From assembly GCF_023078275.1 (NCBI RefSeq), contig NC_062972.1, forward strand, positions 15,393,691-15,457,690: 64,000 nucleotides of DNA, given 5' to 3'. Under the pieces are notes generated by a model that saw nothing but the letters and a program-made list of their open reading frames with translations, ran no database searches and was not told where the DNA came from. Below, piece after piece: positions 10,121 through 20,556 of the stretch; positions within the stretch are counted from its first letter, which is position 1, and each line of letters starts with the position of its first letter. A program made the translations under genes and the position numbers. The DNA comes from Leguminivora glycinivorella (Eukaryota; Arthropoda; Insecta; Lepidoptera; Tortricidae).

Positions 10121-10816
10121 GACGAAGCCTGCGCTGTGGATCTGAACGTATGTATTTTTTTTAAATTATTTCTTTTGATGAATAAATGAGAACTACGGTA
10201 AGTACACAAAAGAACCCGGGTACATAAGCCGGTGCAGCGAAAATCCCGCAAAAAACGACTCGCAGCCCTTCCAATATGAAACTTTATTACGGAATGAAAA
10301 GTTTTAATAATCTCTCGCGACAAGAGACGACTCGACAGAGTGGAGTAATAATCCACACAACGCGTTTTTTCTCATAGATGGTAGGATTTTGAAATTTTAT
10401 GCGTATGTTTTTTCTTCCGATTAGTGTCAGCGTGATACCATAAATTAATTTGACACCCCCGATGTATAGTACGAAAACGATACTAAACACGACCTAGTAG
10501 TTTCACTGATGTAAATGTCAAGATAAATTTTTGCCCGTCAAATAATTAATATTCAATAGCGGATATCACGACAATTGTACATGATATTGTTAATCTTTAC
10601 AGAAAACAAACTTAAAGAGAATTTAATCAACTTTTATTGTTTCATAATCATCATGTCATTAGGATGCATATTTTTTGAGATATAAGTTGGAAATCCGGAA
10701 TATAATAACTTCAAACTCCCCTCTTCTCGCGTCTTTAGCCGGACGGGGACTTAGGATATGTGAAACTCCTTACTCCTAAAACTTTTGTTCTTTGCATTTC
10801 TCTCTATATATTTTTA
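10121..10816. other. No gene seen
   Basis: Frames on both strands are short and uninformative. No repeat recognised. Confidence 0.4.
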
Positions 10817-11056
10817 CTAGCGTTTGCCCGCGGCTGCGCTTGCGATAAATTGCGGAATGCTCTATACAAACTTTCACCCCCCGTTTTAGGGAAGTGGGAG
10901 GCTAGAAAGAGACAAAAAGTAGCCTATGTCACTCTCCATCCCTTCAACAGAACTATCTCCACATCAAAAATCACGTCAATACTTCGCTCCGTTTTGCCGT
11001 GAAAGACGGACAAACATACAGACACCACACTTTCCCATTTATAATATTAGTATGGA
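10817..11056 (-). mobile_element. Lep1-type Helitron copy b (long form)
   Basis: On the minus strand it starts TCCATACTAATATTATAAAT and ends in CTAG. The 240 bp include the extra block seen as AAATTGCGGAATGCTCTATA and CCCCCCGTTTTAGGGAAGTG. The plus-strand frame across it is chance. Confidence 0.8.
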
Positions 11057-11078
11057 TTGTTTTGCCTATATTTAATCA

Positions 11079-11471
11079 CTAGCTTTTGCCCGCGGCTTCG
11101 CTCACCCCCCGTTTTAGTGAAGTGGGAGGTTAGTGGGGTGGGAGGTTAATTTTATTTAGTTATAGGAATAATTATGTATATTGTATACCGTAAAACGGTT
11201 GATTGTGACACAAGCTATAATTGTTTATTAATATTGCATCTGTAAACTGATTTCACAATCTGACCATACTTACTTAGAAAGAGACAAAAACTATTCACCC
11301 CCGTTTTAGGGAAGTGGGAGGTTAGAAAGAGACAAAAAGTAGCTTATGTCACTCTCCATCCCTTCAACTATCTGCACTTAAAAAATCACGTCAATTCGTC
11401 GCTCCATTTTGCCGTGAAAGACGGACAAACAAACCAACACACACACACTTCATTTATAATATTAGTATGGA
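11079..11471 (-). mobile_element. Lep1-type Helitron copy c, with an internal insertion or duplication
   Basis: The ends are intact (CTAGCTTTTGCCCGCGGC at the left, TATTAGTATGGA at the right). The GTTTTAGNGAAGTGGGAGGTTAG block occurs twice, around 11112 and 11303, with about 150 bp of unrelated AT-rich sequence between. This suggests an insertion with duplication, or two overlapping copies. It lies only 22 bp from copy b. Confidence 0.75.
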
Positions 11472-11768
11472 TGTAATCGAATGCACTTGCGAGTATTTTA
11501 ACTACTTAAACCACCTAGTGTAAACTGACAGCACTACTCTGCAAAAGTTATGCTGAATGACGGACTTCATCTAGAGCGGTCTTGCTAATAGCAATCGTTA
11601 CCATAGTTTCAAAGTTTCACTTCGCTTCATATATCCGAAACTTGAATAATGGACGTTAATCGGTGGCGTTTACTTAACGAGGCTCAGCTTCGTTATAATG
11701 ATAGATAAATTTGCTGGAGCGGTGTGGTAAAACTGGAAACAACTTTATAACTACGAATAAACTATAGC
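11472..11768. other. No gene seen
   Basis: Unique-looking spacer of about 300 bp without exon features. Confidence 0.4.
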
Positions 11769-11852
11769 AAGGTACAGCGGGACAAATCTCGACTGGGGGT
11801 CAAGTGTAACTGATCCATTTTTTCCATTATTACACTATGATGTTCAGTTCTA

Positions 11853-12191
11853 GGCACTACGTCGGTCCCCAGTGTAAACGCACCCTTAACAAGTGACGTA
11901 ATAAGTGTTGTGTACAATCCTGCTTTTGACAAAAGTAACATAGTGGGTAGCTCCGATCTCGCCACGGTGACGTCGCCCGCGCCGCCGACCCCCCCTGCGC
12001 CTGTCCTCAGCAGCCGCGCGCACCGAGCAAGCGCCCGCAGTATGCGTCGCGCTCTCGACATGCGCTACTCTTGAGAAAGGCTCTCGAAATTGAGCCGAAA
12101 CATGTCGAACGCTATATCGACTTAATACGTGAGTAACCCGCTTAAAATATTTTTAAATATGTATGAGTCTCACGGGAGTTTTATAGTTAAA
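11853..12191 (+). mobile_element. Retroposon-like insert with 19-bp target-site duplication and hammerhead-like core
   Basis: The 339-bp insert is bounded by exact copies of ACTATGATGTTCAGTTCTA at 11834-11852 and 12192-12210. The related MITE at 13638 has the same target only once, confirming the duplication. The 3' part has CTTGAGAA, a stem GGCTC / GAGCC, GAAA and CATGTCGAACG, then GTGAGTAACCCGCTTAAAAT and a TTATAGTTAAA end shared with 43060-43105. The 5' part is GC-rich, about 11950-12060, and not recognised. Long target duplications point to LINE-type or Penelope-type retroposition. Confidence 0.7.
12060..12125 (+). ncRNA. Hammerhead-ribozyme-like core, copy a (degenerate)
   Basis: The order CTTGAGAA, five-base-pair stem GGCTC / GAGCC, GAAAC and ATGTCG parallels the hammerhead core CTGANGA - stem II - GAAA. 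The first box is altered, so activity is doubtful. The homologous loci at 42921, 54899 and 55120 show the same order, two of them with a consensus first box. Confidence 0.35.
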
Positions 12192-12342
12192 ACTATGATG
12201 TTCAGTTCTACATGTATCCAATGAACACACCTACCATATATGACTGGTGGACACTCTATTTAATAGCGCAAACATTGTAAAACATGGAAAAAATGGACCA
12301 GTTACATTTGCCCCCAGTTGAGATTTGTCCCGCTGTACCTTA

Positions 12343-13367
12343 TACAAAAAAAAATCCGAGGTTGACAGACTTGTGATATTAGAACTTCTTATGTAGGTAC
12401 TGTCCGTGGTTGTTCTACTGTTTTCCCGTGAGTTGTCGAGCAATGTTTCAATGATCTTTACAGTAACCGTTATGTTGACTATGACTGAGTAATGAGTTGG
12501 GATCTCGCTCGCCAGTCCCTGTCTGCACTGTATGGATTCCAAAATGGATGATGATGGACTGGATTTGGAACATAAAATGTTCTAGCAAGTTAGATATTCG
12601 GTTCATCTTATAAAATATAAATAATAGTGTAAAAATGCACCTTACGTCCCGTGGCTGCCACTAAAGAACCATTCATCATAATTATATTATTCAGTTTCAT
12701 TAGTAAGTTTTCTTTATTTTCAGGGCACATTGAATCGTCCTAAAAAGAAAATGTATACCTAATTACCTACTATCAAAGAGGATCGAGTATTATAGAGAGT
12801 TACTGTCGAAGTAAAATGTGTAATCACAGTGCATAGACTGCCATCTCTTGACACAGGCTTAAAACGTTTGAACCTCAGTTTTGACAGTTTTGCTTATATT
12901 CTTAGCTTGATATGTGTTAAAATGTCAAATATTAATATAAGCGCCATCTAGCCGAGCGTCCCCCAAAGGTGTAAACGCCATCTAGGCCACCGTACCTTTT
13001 TCTGTATGGGACTGAGGTACGTTTTTTTCTTAGACTTTATCTGTCTAGATGAAGTTATACATATATGTCTTTGCTACTATGTAAGAATATATGATAATTA
13101 TGAGGTACTTCTGAACTCAGTGAAACGATCTCGACTGCGGGTCAAATTTATACGCGTAATTGGCTCATCGTGTAACTGCCGGTGACTCGACTGCACTAAT
13201 GGAATGAGGAATTTCATGATATGTCTGTGTAACTACATATTTCGGAAACGTTTTATTGTAAAATTTGACAGTGCAGGTTGCATTTAACGTATAACTACGT
13301 ATGCAATTACAATGTCCTTGTTAACTTGCAAGTTAAATATATTTACATTTATTACATAAGTGACTGA
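12343..13367. other. No gene seen
   Basis: About 1 kb with no exon or repeat I can name. A minus-strand frame at 12231-12542 partly lies in MITE sequence and is not credible. Confidence 0.4.
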
Positions 13368-13598
13368 CTATTGCCCGCTCACTCGTGTTAAATTCGAAAA
13401 TTGCGGAAAGCTCCATACAAATTTCCACCCCCCCATTTTAGGGAAGTGGGAGTTAGGAAGAGACAAAAAGTAACCTATGCCACTCTCCAGCCCTTCAACT
13501 ATATCCACATAAAAAAACTCGTCAAGTGAAAAACGGACAAACAAACAGGCACACACACTTTCCCATTTATAATATTAAAAATATAAATATAGTATGGA
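13368..13598 (-). mobile_element. Lep1-type Helitron copy d (long form, eroded ends)
   Basis: Recognisable words: TTGCCCGCTCACTCG, AATTGCGGAAAGCTCCATAC, GGAAGAGACAAAAAGTAACC and ACACTTTCCCATTTATAATA. The 3' CTAG end has been lost to mutation, and AT-rich bases interrupt the TATTA...GTATGGA end. Confidence 0.7.
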
Positions 13599-13637
13599 TA
13601 ATACTAGATAGTACGGGTGTTATTCTTATCAATAGGT

Positions 13638-13791
13638 AAGGTACAGTACATTATTAAATAGAGTGTCACCGGTTATATATGTATGGTAGGAGTGTTCAGT
13701 GGATACATGTATAACTGAACATCATAGTAATAATGGAAAAAATGGATTAGTTACAATTGCCCCCCAGTCGAGATTTGCCCCGCTGTACCTT
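13638..13791. mobile_element. MITE relative of 11769-12342, without the retroposon
   Basis: The right end GCCCCGCTGTACCTT and the left AAGGTACAG are preserved, but most of the left arm is deleted. Its inner sequence (minus-strand sense ATGATGTTCAGTTATACATG) is the unoccupied target matched by the 19-bp duplication in the other copy. Confidence 0.75.
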
Positions 13792-14040
13792 ATTTGAATA
13801 GAGTTTAACCAACAATACAAACTAGTTACATTAAGAATATTAAGATTTAACTTTTCTCAAATGCAAGCGTGCGTAGCATATTATGCAGCCTCTTATTGTA
13901 AATTTGGAACTGGAGCGAGCGTTGCGTTCTTAATATAAGCGGGGGACTTATTCTGAATATCACAACACGTTTTGTATTAGACGAATAGACCGACTTGGGA
14001 GAAACTGTAGGTACCTATGTACAATTGTAACGAAATGCTT

Positions 14041-14155
14041 ATTTATTTATTTAAACTTTATTGCACAGTAAAAATATACAGTTACAAAAGGCGGACTTAA
14101 TGCTACATGGCATTCTCTACCAGTCAACCTTTAGGCCAAACAGAGAAGACCAAAA
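14041..14155 (-). repeat. LINE 3' untranslated tail (antisense)
   Basis: Starts with TTTATTTATTTAAACTTTATTGC, then AGGCGGACTTAATGC, CATTCTCTACCAGTCAACC and AGGCCAAACAGAGAAGACC, words I associate with lepidopteran non-LTR retrotransposon 3' ends. No coding part remains. Confidence 0.5.
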
Positions 14156-14405
14156 AATGTGCGGGATATGTAAAGAACACTAAAGACTCGATTTTATTGG
14201 ACTACGTTATAGAAAAAATAGGGACTTATTAAAATATATTTACTTAACTATTTAAGATACTAATAACTATAATAAATATAATATTATCATGTTTTAAGGC
14301 ACTAATAGAAAAATGTACTTAATGGTAATTTTCAAAATTGACACTTGTCATTGTCACAGGAAAAATGACGAATTTTTGGCTGATTATCGGTAATCTTTGA
14401 TTACG

Positions 14406-14544
14406 TACAGTCAACCAATTGCAACCCTAGGCGACTCTATAACCATGTCAGAATGACAAGCAGTAAGAGATTTCTTACAGTCTGATTTATAAAGTCACTA
14501 TGACATAGTTCTACATAGGCCTAGGGTTCAATTGGTTGACTGTA
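14406..14544. mobile_element. Tc1/mariner-type MITE, ends TACAGTCAACCAATTG
   Basis: The ends TACAGTCAACCAATTGCAAC and GTTCAATTGGTTGACTGTA are inverted, with a longer imperfect arm inside (CCATGTCAGAATGAC / GTCACTATGACATAG). TA at both outer edges and CAGT termini fit a TA target duplication. A cousin with TACAGTCAAC ends lies at 39670-39800. Lep1 copy e starts 3 bp away. Confidence 0.75.
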
Positions 14545-14547
14545 CAA

Positions 14548-14728
14548 TCCATACTAATATTATAAATGGGAAAGTGTGTGTGTGTCTGTTTGTTTGTCCG
14601 TCCGTCGCGGCAAAACGGAGCGACGAATTGACGTGATTTTTTAAGTGGATATAGTTAAAGGGATGGAGAATGATATAGGCTACTTTTTGTCTCTTTCTAA
14701 CGCGAGCGAAGCCGCGGGCAAAAGCTAG
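14548..14728 (+). mobile_element. Lep1-type Helitron copy e (short form, full length)
   Basis: TCCATACTAATATTATAAAT to GCGGGCAAAAGCTAG, 181 bp, both termini intact and bounded by A and T. Contains GTCCGTCCGTCGCGGCAAAA and GCTACTTTTTGTCTCTTTCT. It is one of the three clean short copies here. Confidence 0.85.
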
Positions 14729-15684
14729 TTGTATATAATATGTAAACTATGGCTCATCGTGGGCTACAAACTGCACCCAGATGCTTGGTAAGAAATGAGA
14801 ATATATTTTAGTTGTCTCTAGCCAGAATGCGGAAGTTAATATATATGTAGATTGTAAAGATGTAACGTAAATAAAAAAATTAAACTGTTTATTTCAGTCA
14901 TTTTTTAAAGAATTTTACAAACAAAACTCTTAATCTATTATTATTTAGATTCTAATTGAGTTAGGTCTAATTGAGATCATGCATTACATTACAGTTTCAA
15001 AGTTAGTATTATAATAATATACTTACATTTTAACTACATTTATGTCAATTCAGAGATTAGGTAAATTGTTCAGCAACATACTTTTATAAATGACTTTACT
15101 ATTTGCTTATCTGTTCTATTTTCTATGATTGAATCATATGGAAATCTATTCAAATAATATTTAGATAATAATATTTATATGTAGAACAAAGTTATATTGT
15201 GAGATAGTATTATAGAGGATTTTGTTAAAAGCAAATTTTGTAATTACAACACAGTTAAACACAGTGCATTAGGTAATAAACATCCTGACAAAGAAATAGG
15301 GCTTAAGTTTTAATAATTTGACTTATATCATTGACGTCATATGTGTTGATAATTTTACAATATTAGTACAATTAAACCGAGCATCAATCAAAGATGTGGC
15401 GCCATAAATTGTTCATGCTGTTTCCGAGGTAGAAAAAAAATACACACATAGGTATTATGTAAATGGAAAAATTCCGGCACGGTTATAAAATATCTTTGAA
15501 AGTACTTAAAATAGTTGGATTGCCATAGAAAAAAGCTTTATCGTTGTACATGGCTTGAGTTTTATGGGCCATTTTGAATTCTCTGAAAAGGTTTCGAATT
15601 AAAGCTACATTTTAAAGGAAGGATAAAAATGTGCCACGTTTAAGGATTCTGTTGAAACCGGTAGCTAACTACTATCATCATAAA
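14729..15684. other. No gene seen
   Basis: Very AT-rich. No convincing frame or repeat border. Confidence 0.4.
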
Positions 15685-16207
15685 TTAAGAGGATACGGTA
15701 GCGAAAATGCTAAAATGGAAAGGAGCCCCCCCCCCTTTCAACTTGGGAATTTTAGTTAAATATACAACTGTTATTAACTAGATTTATCGAAAAAAAATTG
15801 TCCATAAAGAACAACTCAGTCAAAAGATATTTCAAAAAAATCTTTAAAATCGAGGTTCCGCTCTCGACTCCTTCCTCCTTCAAAACTTAATCAATCGGAA
15901 CGAAATTTGAGAATCTGAATAACAATGAAATAATCTATGTCGGACCGTTTAGCTTTTTTGGTTAATTGTTACCAATCTTGAGTATCACACCTTTTCTTGC
16001 GCCACAATGAAAAAGGCCGTTTTTGGAAATTTTTGATTGGCTCTAGAATCTTTAAAAAGCAGAATATCAAAAAAATCAAAACGGTCTGACACAGATAAAA
16101 ATAATAACAATCTGTGTTGAAAAAATCATTGCTCTATCTTCGAAAACCAGGGAGGAAATAGTCGAGAGCGTTTGTATGGAGAATTGACCCCTACCGTATC
16201 GTCTTAA
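15685..16207 (+). mobile_element. DNA element flanked by TTAA, ends GAGGATACGGTAG / CTACCGTATCGTC
   Basis: TTAA stands at both edges (15685 and 16204), and the 13-bp inverted ends differ at one base. TTAA duplication is the piggyBac signature, but no transposase is present and the ends do not start with the usual CC, so the superfamily is inferred. Inner landmarks: GCGAAAATGCTAAAATGGAA, GGAGCCCCCCCC and TCAAAACTTAATCAATCGGA. A second copy in the opposite orientation is at 42422-42920. Confidence 0.75.
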
Positions 16208-16249
16208 GAGCCAGGTTGTTGTAAGACCTTTAGATACATGGCGGCTTAT

Positions 16250-16331
16250 CACAACTTGGCGTTGTCGCGCGCGAGTCCATACATCAAGCGCGACTTCAAG
16301 TATGGACTCGCGGGCGAGAGCGCAAGTTGTG
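16250..16331. repeat. GC-rich foldback, CACAACTTG ... CAAGTTGTG
   Basis: Inverted arms of about 33 bp share CACAACTTG, GCGCGCGAGTCCATAC-like and GCGAGTCCATAC words with several mismatches. The frame at 16076-16366 on the minus strand crosses it and is not convincing. Confidence 0.6.
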
Positions 16332-17725
16332 CTAGACCGCCTGAAAAGCACATTTTTGGTTGTCATCTTCCTCCAAATCTTGCCTTTTAATTTAATAAGA
16401 ACTTAGATTTTTAGAGAAAGTACCTCTAATAACCAAGTAACGATATGATTTTTCCTTCTTTACATTCAAATTTACATGGCCCTTATAGATTTCTTTGCCA
16501 ATAATTCTTCGCTTCATTTACCTTATTTTGTTCAGCTTCTTTTCATGTTTTTTTTTCTCAGCCACATTTTGAAATTCCAATTTTTTCCCCAAATGTTTCC
16601 TTTTTGTCCACGTTTCACTCCCACGTGCGTATGTATTGCTTCTAATAACGTCCATTTTTTATTTCTATTATTTTTAACATTCAGCAGTTTTTTTTAAAGC
16701 TGTTTTCGCCTCTGAAACCCTTTAAGGTATACCAGAATATCGGCAAAGTATAATATTTACAATATAAAAGAATCGAATACGCCGACGTAAGCAGTAAACA
16801 ATCTACTTAACAGGAATAACCTCCATCAAGGCATTTGTTTACCAAAATACTATTAATAATTCCCAAGGAAAAAATGCGGTGCGCGAACATGGCATATTGA
16901 TCCTTATTCTGCATGAAGTAGAGCTTGTTATAAAAATTGTAGTCGAGCGCTTTGATTAACTGGGCGCCTAGCCAACTTCACAATCGCTGAAGATTTGTAA
17001 GTGTATCGTAGCTAGGTCTCTCTATCGCTTTTCTGTATAGGCTACTTGACCCTTTTTTAAAGTCTGTCTTAAGTATCTTATATGATTAAGTACTGTCCAA
17101 TTAACCGAAATAAAATATTACCATTATTTTATTATGACCTAAAAACAGCAAAAGATATTTTTAAAGTATACTTTTACGTAATCAGGCGAAAACAACACAG
17201 TAATGTTAATCTATAGATTATCTGTGCATCAGGTCATTATATTCGAAAACAACATTTTCTGAATTATAATAATTATAATTATAATTATTATGAGGCATAA
17301 AGTTCATTATGTCAGTGATTGTTTTGAAATGAAGTAAGTTCGAATTCGATGACGTCACTACATCGCTGACAGCAAGCGTTTTAATACCCAAAATCTATAA
17401 ATATTGGTTTTTTATGTCAAATACCACAGAAGACAATCATTTATTGTGCCAAATTCGATATGAGTCTATTTAGTAGCCTATTGGCGACAGAACCAGACTG
17501 CGCTTCGATGGTTACGTATCGTCAACGATTGTCGTTTCGGCTAGGCTATCGAGGCTAAATAAGCGGAGAGCATTGCGGCTTCATTTGATGTAAGATTAGG
17601 TAAATATATGGCTGCATTTATATCTGATAATTGGAGATAAAGTGAGCAATAGCCCGTTTTTGTTATGTGGTTTGTAAAGGATTTAACACAATCTTTTCAC
17701 CGCACTTGTCATGCTTTACAGAGTA
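16332..17725. other. No gene seen; contains an AT palindrome at 17268-17293
   Basis: The T-rich plus-strand frame at 16476-16697 is low complexity. At 17268-17293 the repeated ATAATTATAATTATAATTAT-type sequence forms a near-perfect palindrome. Nothing else recognised. Confidence 0.4.
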
Positions 17726-17904
17726 CTAGCTTTTGCCCGCGGCTTCGCTCGCGATAGAAAGAGACAATAAGTAGCCTATGTCACTTTCCAGCCCTTCAAG
17801 TATCTGAACTTAAAAAATCACGTCAATTTTTCGCTCCGTTTTGCCGTGAAAGACGGACAACCAAACAGACAGACACACTTTCTCATTTATAATATTAGTA
17901 TGGA
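17726..17904 (-). mobile_element. Lep1-type Helitron copy g (short form, full length)
   Basis: CTAGCTTTTGCCCGCGGCTT at the left and AATATTAGTATGGA at the right, 179 bp. Internal TAGAAAGAGACAATAAGTAG and TTTTGCCGTGAAAGACGGAC words match the other copies. Confidence 0.85.
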
Positions 17905-18189
17905 TTTCTTCCTACTAAACGAGTTCCTTATGAAGGGGTTGAAGCCGTTGAAGAAAAAGTGGTGTCGATCGTATTTATGTTAATGGAAATCTGTGATCTA
18001 TGCCTACCTCTCTGGGAAACACTCACTCCGAGTATATGCATGTATATTTTAGTTTACAACCTATAAAATTTTATTTTTTTCTGTCCTTTTTATTGAGTCT
18101 ACATAAGATTTTTTTATTAGGTCAAACATCATTGACCAGAATATGAGTTTCTTCTTGCAGTGTTTCCTTTCCGCTAATGATCGTTTTGC

Positions 18190-18825
18190 ACTTTTTAACC
18201 GCCTTCCAAATCTCAAAGGAAGGAGTTCTCAATTCGTCTGTATTTTTTTTTTAAATGTTTGTTCCTTGATATCTCCGTCGTTACTGGACCGATTTTGAAA
18301 AAAAAATTTTTATTGAATGTACAAGCATACAGATTGGTCCCATTTTTCTCAGAACCCAGTTCTGATGATGGGATCCTGGAGAAATCGAGGGAACTCCTCA
18401 AATCTGAAAGGCATACATATGGTGATTTTTGTGTTTTTAAAGGAACAACATGCATTTACGTGCGGAATAGTGACATTTGGTGCAGCGGAACTCCTGATGA
18501 TGGTCAGAATGGAACTCCTCAAATCTGAACGGCACAATTATAGTGCCTTTGGTATTTTTATAAGAACAGCATGCACTTACGTCCAGAACAGTGACATTTG
18601 GTGCAGTGGAACTGCTGATGAAGAGTGAGCCGCCCCTGGTTAGAGTTCCGTTCTGAAAATCATTCTCATCTGTAAGTACTTCAGAGTCATCCAAATTTCA
18701 AAATTGGTTCAGAAATGACGGAGATATCGAATAACAAACATTAAAAATATACAGCCGAATTGATAACATAATCCAACATTTGAAAGTATTTATCACCAGA
18801 ACCCCAAAGGAAGGTGGTTTTTTTT
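18190..18825. mobile_element. Foldback element with about 70-bp arms and an internal tandem duplication
   Basis: The left arm (about 18228-18300: CAATTCGTCTGTATTTTTTT, then TTTGTTCCTTGATATCTCCG) recurs inverted at about 18690-18765. Outer words AACCGCCTTCC and GGAAGGTGGTTTT are also inverted. Inside, a unit of about 115 bp containing GGAACTCCTCAAATCTGAA and AGTGACATTTGGTGCAG is duplicated. The frames on both strands here reflect this symmetry. Confidence 0.7.
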
Positions 18826-18989
18826 TTCTTAAAAATTATACAGCTTTGATTCATATAATATTTCAAAGGTAAACCAGCGTCAAGTATTTTCTTGGAAATT
18901 TATTAAAAACTTTCTTTCGAAGTAGCCGTCGCCTGGGACGCTCTCCCGTCAGTTTCGAAACTTTGCCCGTGATACTTTTTCTTTTGACG

Positions 18990-19455
18990 ATTGGTTGCGA
19001 AAAATTAGTTTCTTATGTAAAGTGACCGGGAAAGCGTTTTTATTAACTACCTACTTGTTAAAAGTTAAAATCGACACAAATTCTGGGCGAACTACTTATG
19101 CAAGAAATAGGTTCTTACCTAGAGCATGTAAGATTTATAATGAAAAATTTGGCGACATTAATATATTTCATTTAACCTTAAATCAATTTGTTTTCGCAAT
19201 AAAAAATAAAATTAGAAGTAGCTATTAAATTATAAACTGTACCTTAGTAATAAACAAATTACTCTCTTTGCATGTAACTTAAAACTGATAGATTTAAAAT
19301 TTTACTTTTAGTATGTATTAGAAGTAATTCTGAGCAACAGTGAGATACATGTATATGGAAACTGTGTGGCTTATGTATGTGTATTGTGATTTGACTATTA
19401 TGTGTTGTATTTGCCTGTTTGTTTCCCAAAAGTTTAAATAAATAAACAAATAAAA
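18990..19455 (+). pseudogene. Non-LTR retrotransposon C-terminal and 3' UTR fragment
   Basis: The frame ending at 19228 contains YARNRFLPRACKIYNE, the conserved motif near the C-terminus of LINE reverse-transcriptase ORFs (R-FLPR-CK-WN-LP type), followed by a basic tail and stop. Some 220 bp of AT-rich 3' UTR then run to a TTTAAATAAATAAACAAATA tail. Everything upstream of the last 50 or so codons is missing, a typical 5'-truncated copy. The clade is not assigned. Confidence 0.6.
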
Positions 19456-19729
19456 TATTTAGTCACTAACAGATTGATATGCATGAGATGAATATTAACA
19501 TAATATTCTTCTTCTTCTGCGTATCACTCCTGAGTCCTGACAGAGTGGTCGTGGTCATCATGCTGTGTCCTGAAAGACGTTTTACAATTTTCCACCATTC
19601 TTCTCTGACGGCTGCCCTGCGAGTGCCCACATGGTAACATAATATCTTACAACTAGGGAACAAATCAAATTATTTTATTGAATATTTTTTTGATTTGTTC
19701 TTTTTTCAAGTAGTCACACTACTAATATA

Positions 19730-19928
19730 TAAATTATAAATTGAAAGATATCATACACGAAAGAAAAAACGACAAGGCCCACTGGTGGCCGAGCCGGGCG
19801 GGCGGGTGGTCTAGTGGTAATGACGTTAGCCGCGTAAGCTGAAGACCCGGGTTCGATTCCCGGCTCGGCCACCAGTGGGTCTTGTAGTTTTTTCTTTCGT
19901 GTATGATATCTATTTCAATTTATATAAT
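19730..19928. mobile_element. Palindromic element enclosing a tRNA-like sequence
   Basis: Arms of about 65 bp (TAAATTGAAAGATATCATAC, then ACGAAAGAAAAAAC and CCACTGGTGGCCGAGCCGGG) are inverted at the right end. The centre has a pol III A-box-like TGGTCTAGTGG and B-box GGTTCGATTCC, with a T-arm (CCGGG TTCGATT CCCGG) and CTCGGCC followed by ACCA. The acceptor complement GGCCGAG is displaced by extra G-rich bases, so this is not a working tRNA gene. It looks like a tRNA-derived sequence captured in, or forming, a foldback element. Confidence 0.7.
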
Positions 19929-19934
19929 ATAAAT

Positions 19935-20149
19935 ATAATAATATAATATAAATATTGGGGGACACCTTACACAGATCAACTTAGCCCCAAACTAAGCAAA
20001 GCTTGTACTATGGGTGCTAAGCGACGATATACATACTTAAATAGATAAATACATACTTATATACATAGAAAACATCCATGACTCGGGAACAAATATCTGT
20101 GCTCATCACACAAATAAATGCCCTTACCGGCATTCGAACCCAGGACCGA
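19935..20149 (-). mobile_element. tRNA-derived SINE (GACCGGTCTGGCTCAG family), head-truncated
   Basis: Minus-strand SINE: the tail lies at the left (AAATATTGGGGGACACC), followed by CTAAGCGACGATATACATAC, GAAAACATCCATGACTCGGG and CTTACCGGCATTCGAACCCA. It stops at the B box (CAGGACCG), so the A-box part of the head is missing. Related copies: 42020, 43743, 54290 and 62096. Confidence 0.8.
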
Positions 20150-20289
20150 TAAAAATAATATTATCCGATTATATAATATTATCTTCTTTAAATTAATTAT
20201 ACGATTGCGTGTAATTAATTTACCCCGAGCCCGACGACACCGTGTGAACCCTTTACACAGCGTTCGTCAACAACGGGTAACTCGACCAT

Positions 20290-20354
20290 TTTTAACCCCC
20301 GACGCAAAAACGACGGAGTGTTATAAGTTTGACGTGTCTGTCTGTCTCTCTGTT

Positions 20355-20385
<31 letters not shown>

Positions 20386-20556
20386 GTCTGTCTGTGTCTG
20401 TCTGTCTGTCTGTCTGTCTGTGTGTGTGTGTCTGTCTGTGGCATCGTAGCTCCCAAACGGATGAACCGATTTAGATTTAGTTTTTTTTGTTTGGAAGCTG
20501 AGTTAGTTAGCCATGTTTCATGAAAATCGGTCCACTATGTCGCGGTCGGGGGTTTT
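20290..20556 (+). mobile_element. Repeat with AACCCCCGAC / GTCGGGGGTT ends and a (GTCT)n tract
   Basis: AACCCCCGACGCAAAAACGA at the start and CGGTCGGGGGTTTTTTC at the end are inverted. The inside has a GTCTGTCTGTGT microsatellite (20335-20434), GCATCGTAGCTCCCAAACGG and TTTCATGAAAATCGGTCCAC. This is a common lepidopteran non-coding repeat. Cys/Val/Leu-rich frames come from the microsatellite. Confidence 0.65.

Larger units (their letters stand above)
11769..12342. mobile_element. MITE with inverted ends AAGGTACAGCGGGACAAATC, carrying a nested retroposon
   Basis: Left end AAGGTACAGCGGGACAAATC followed by TCGACTGGGGG. The right end is its inverse (CCCCCAGTTGAGATTTGTCC, then CGCTGTACCTT). Removing the insert at 11853-12191 and one 19-bp repeat leaves about 216 bp, which aligns with the relative at 13638-13791. 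Confidence 0.8.

Noticed and set aside
12231..12542. 103-codon minus-strand frame
   Set aside because: Part lies in the MITE end; the rest has no motif and no splice support.
19781..19875. Functional tRNA gene
   Set aside because: The T-arm and acceptor 3' half look good, but extra bases separate the 5' acceptor half from the A box, and the whole is part of a palindrome.
20118..20523. Frames rich in Cys, Val, Leu and Ser
   Set aside because: They are direct translations of the GTCTGTCTGTGT microsatellite.
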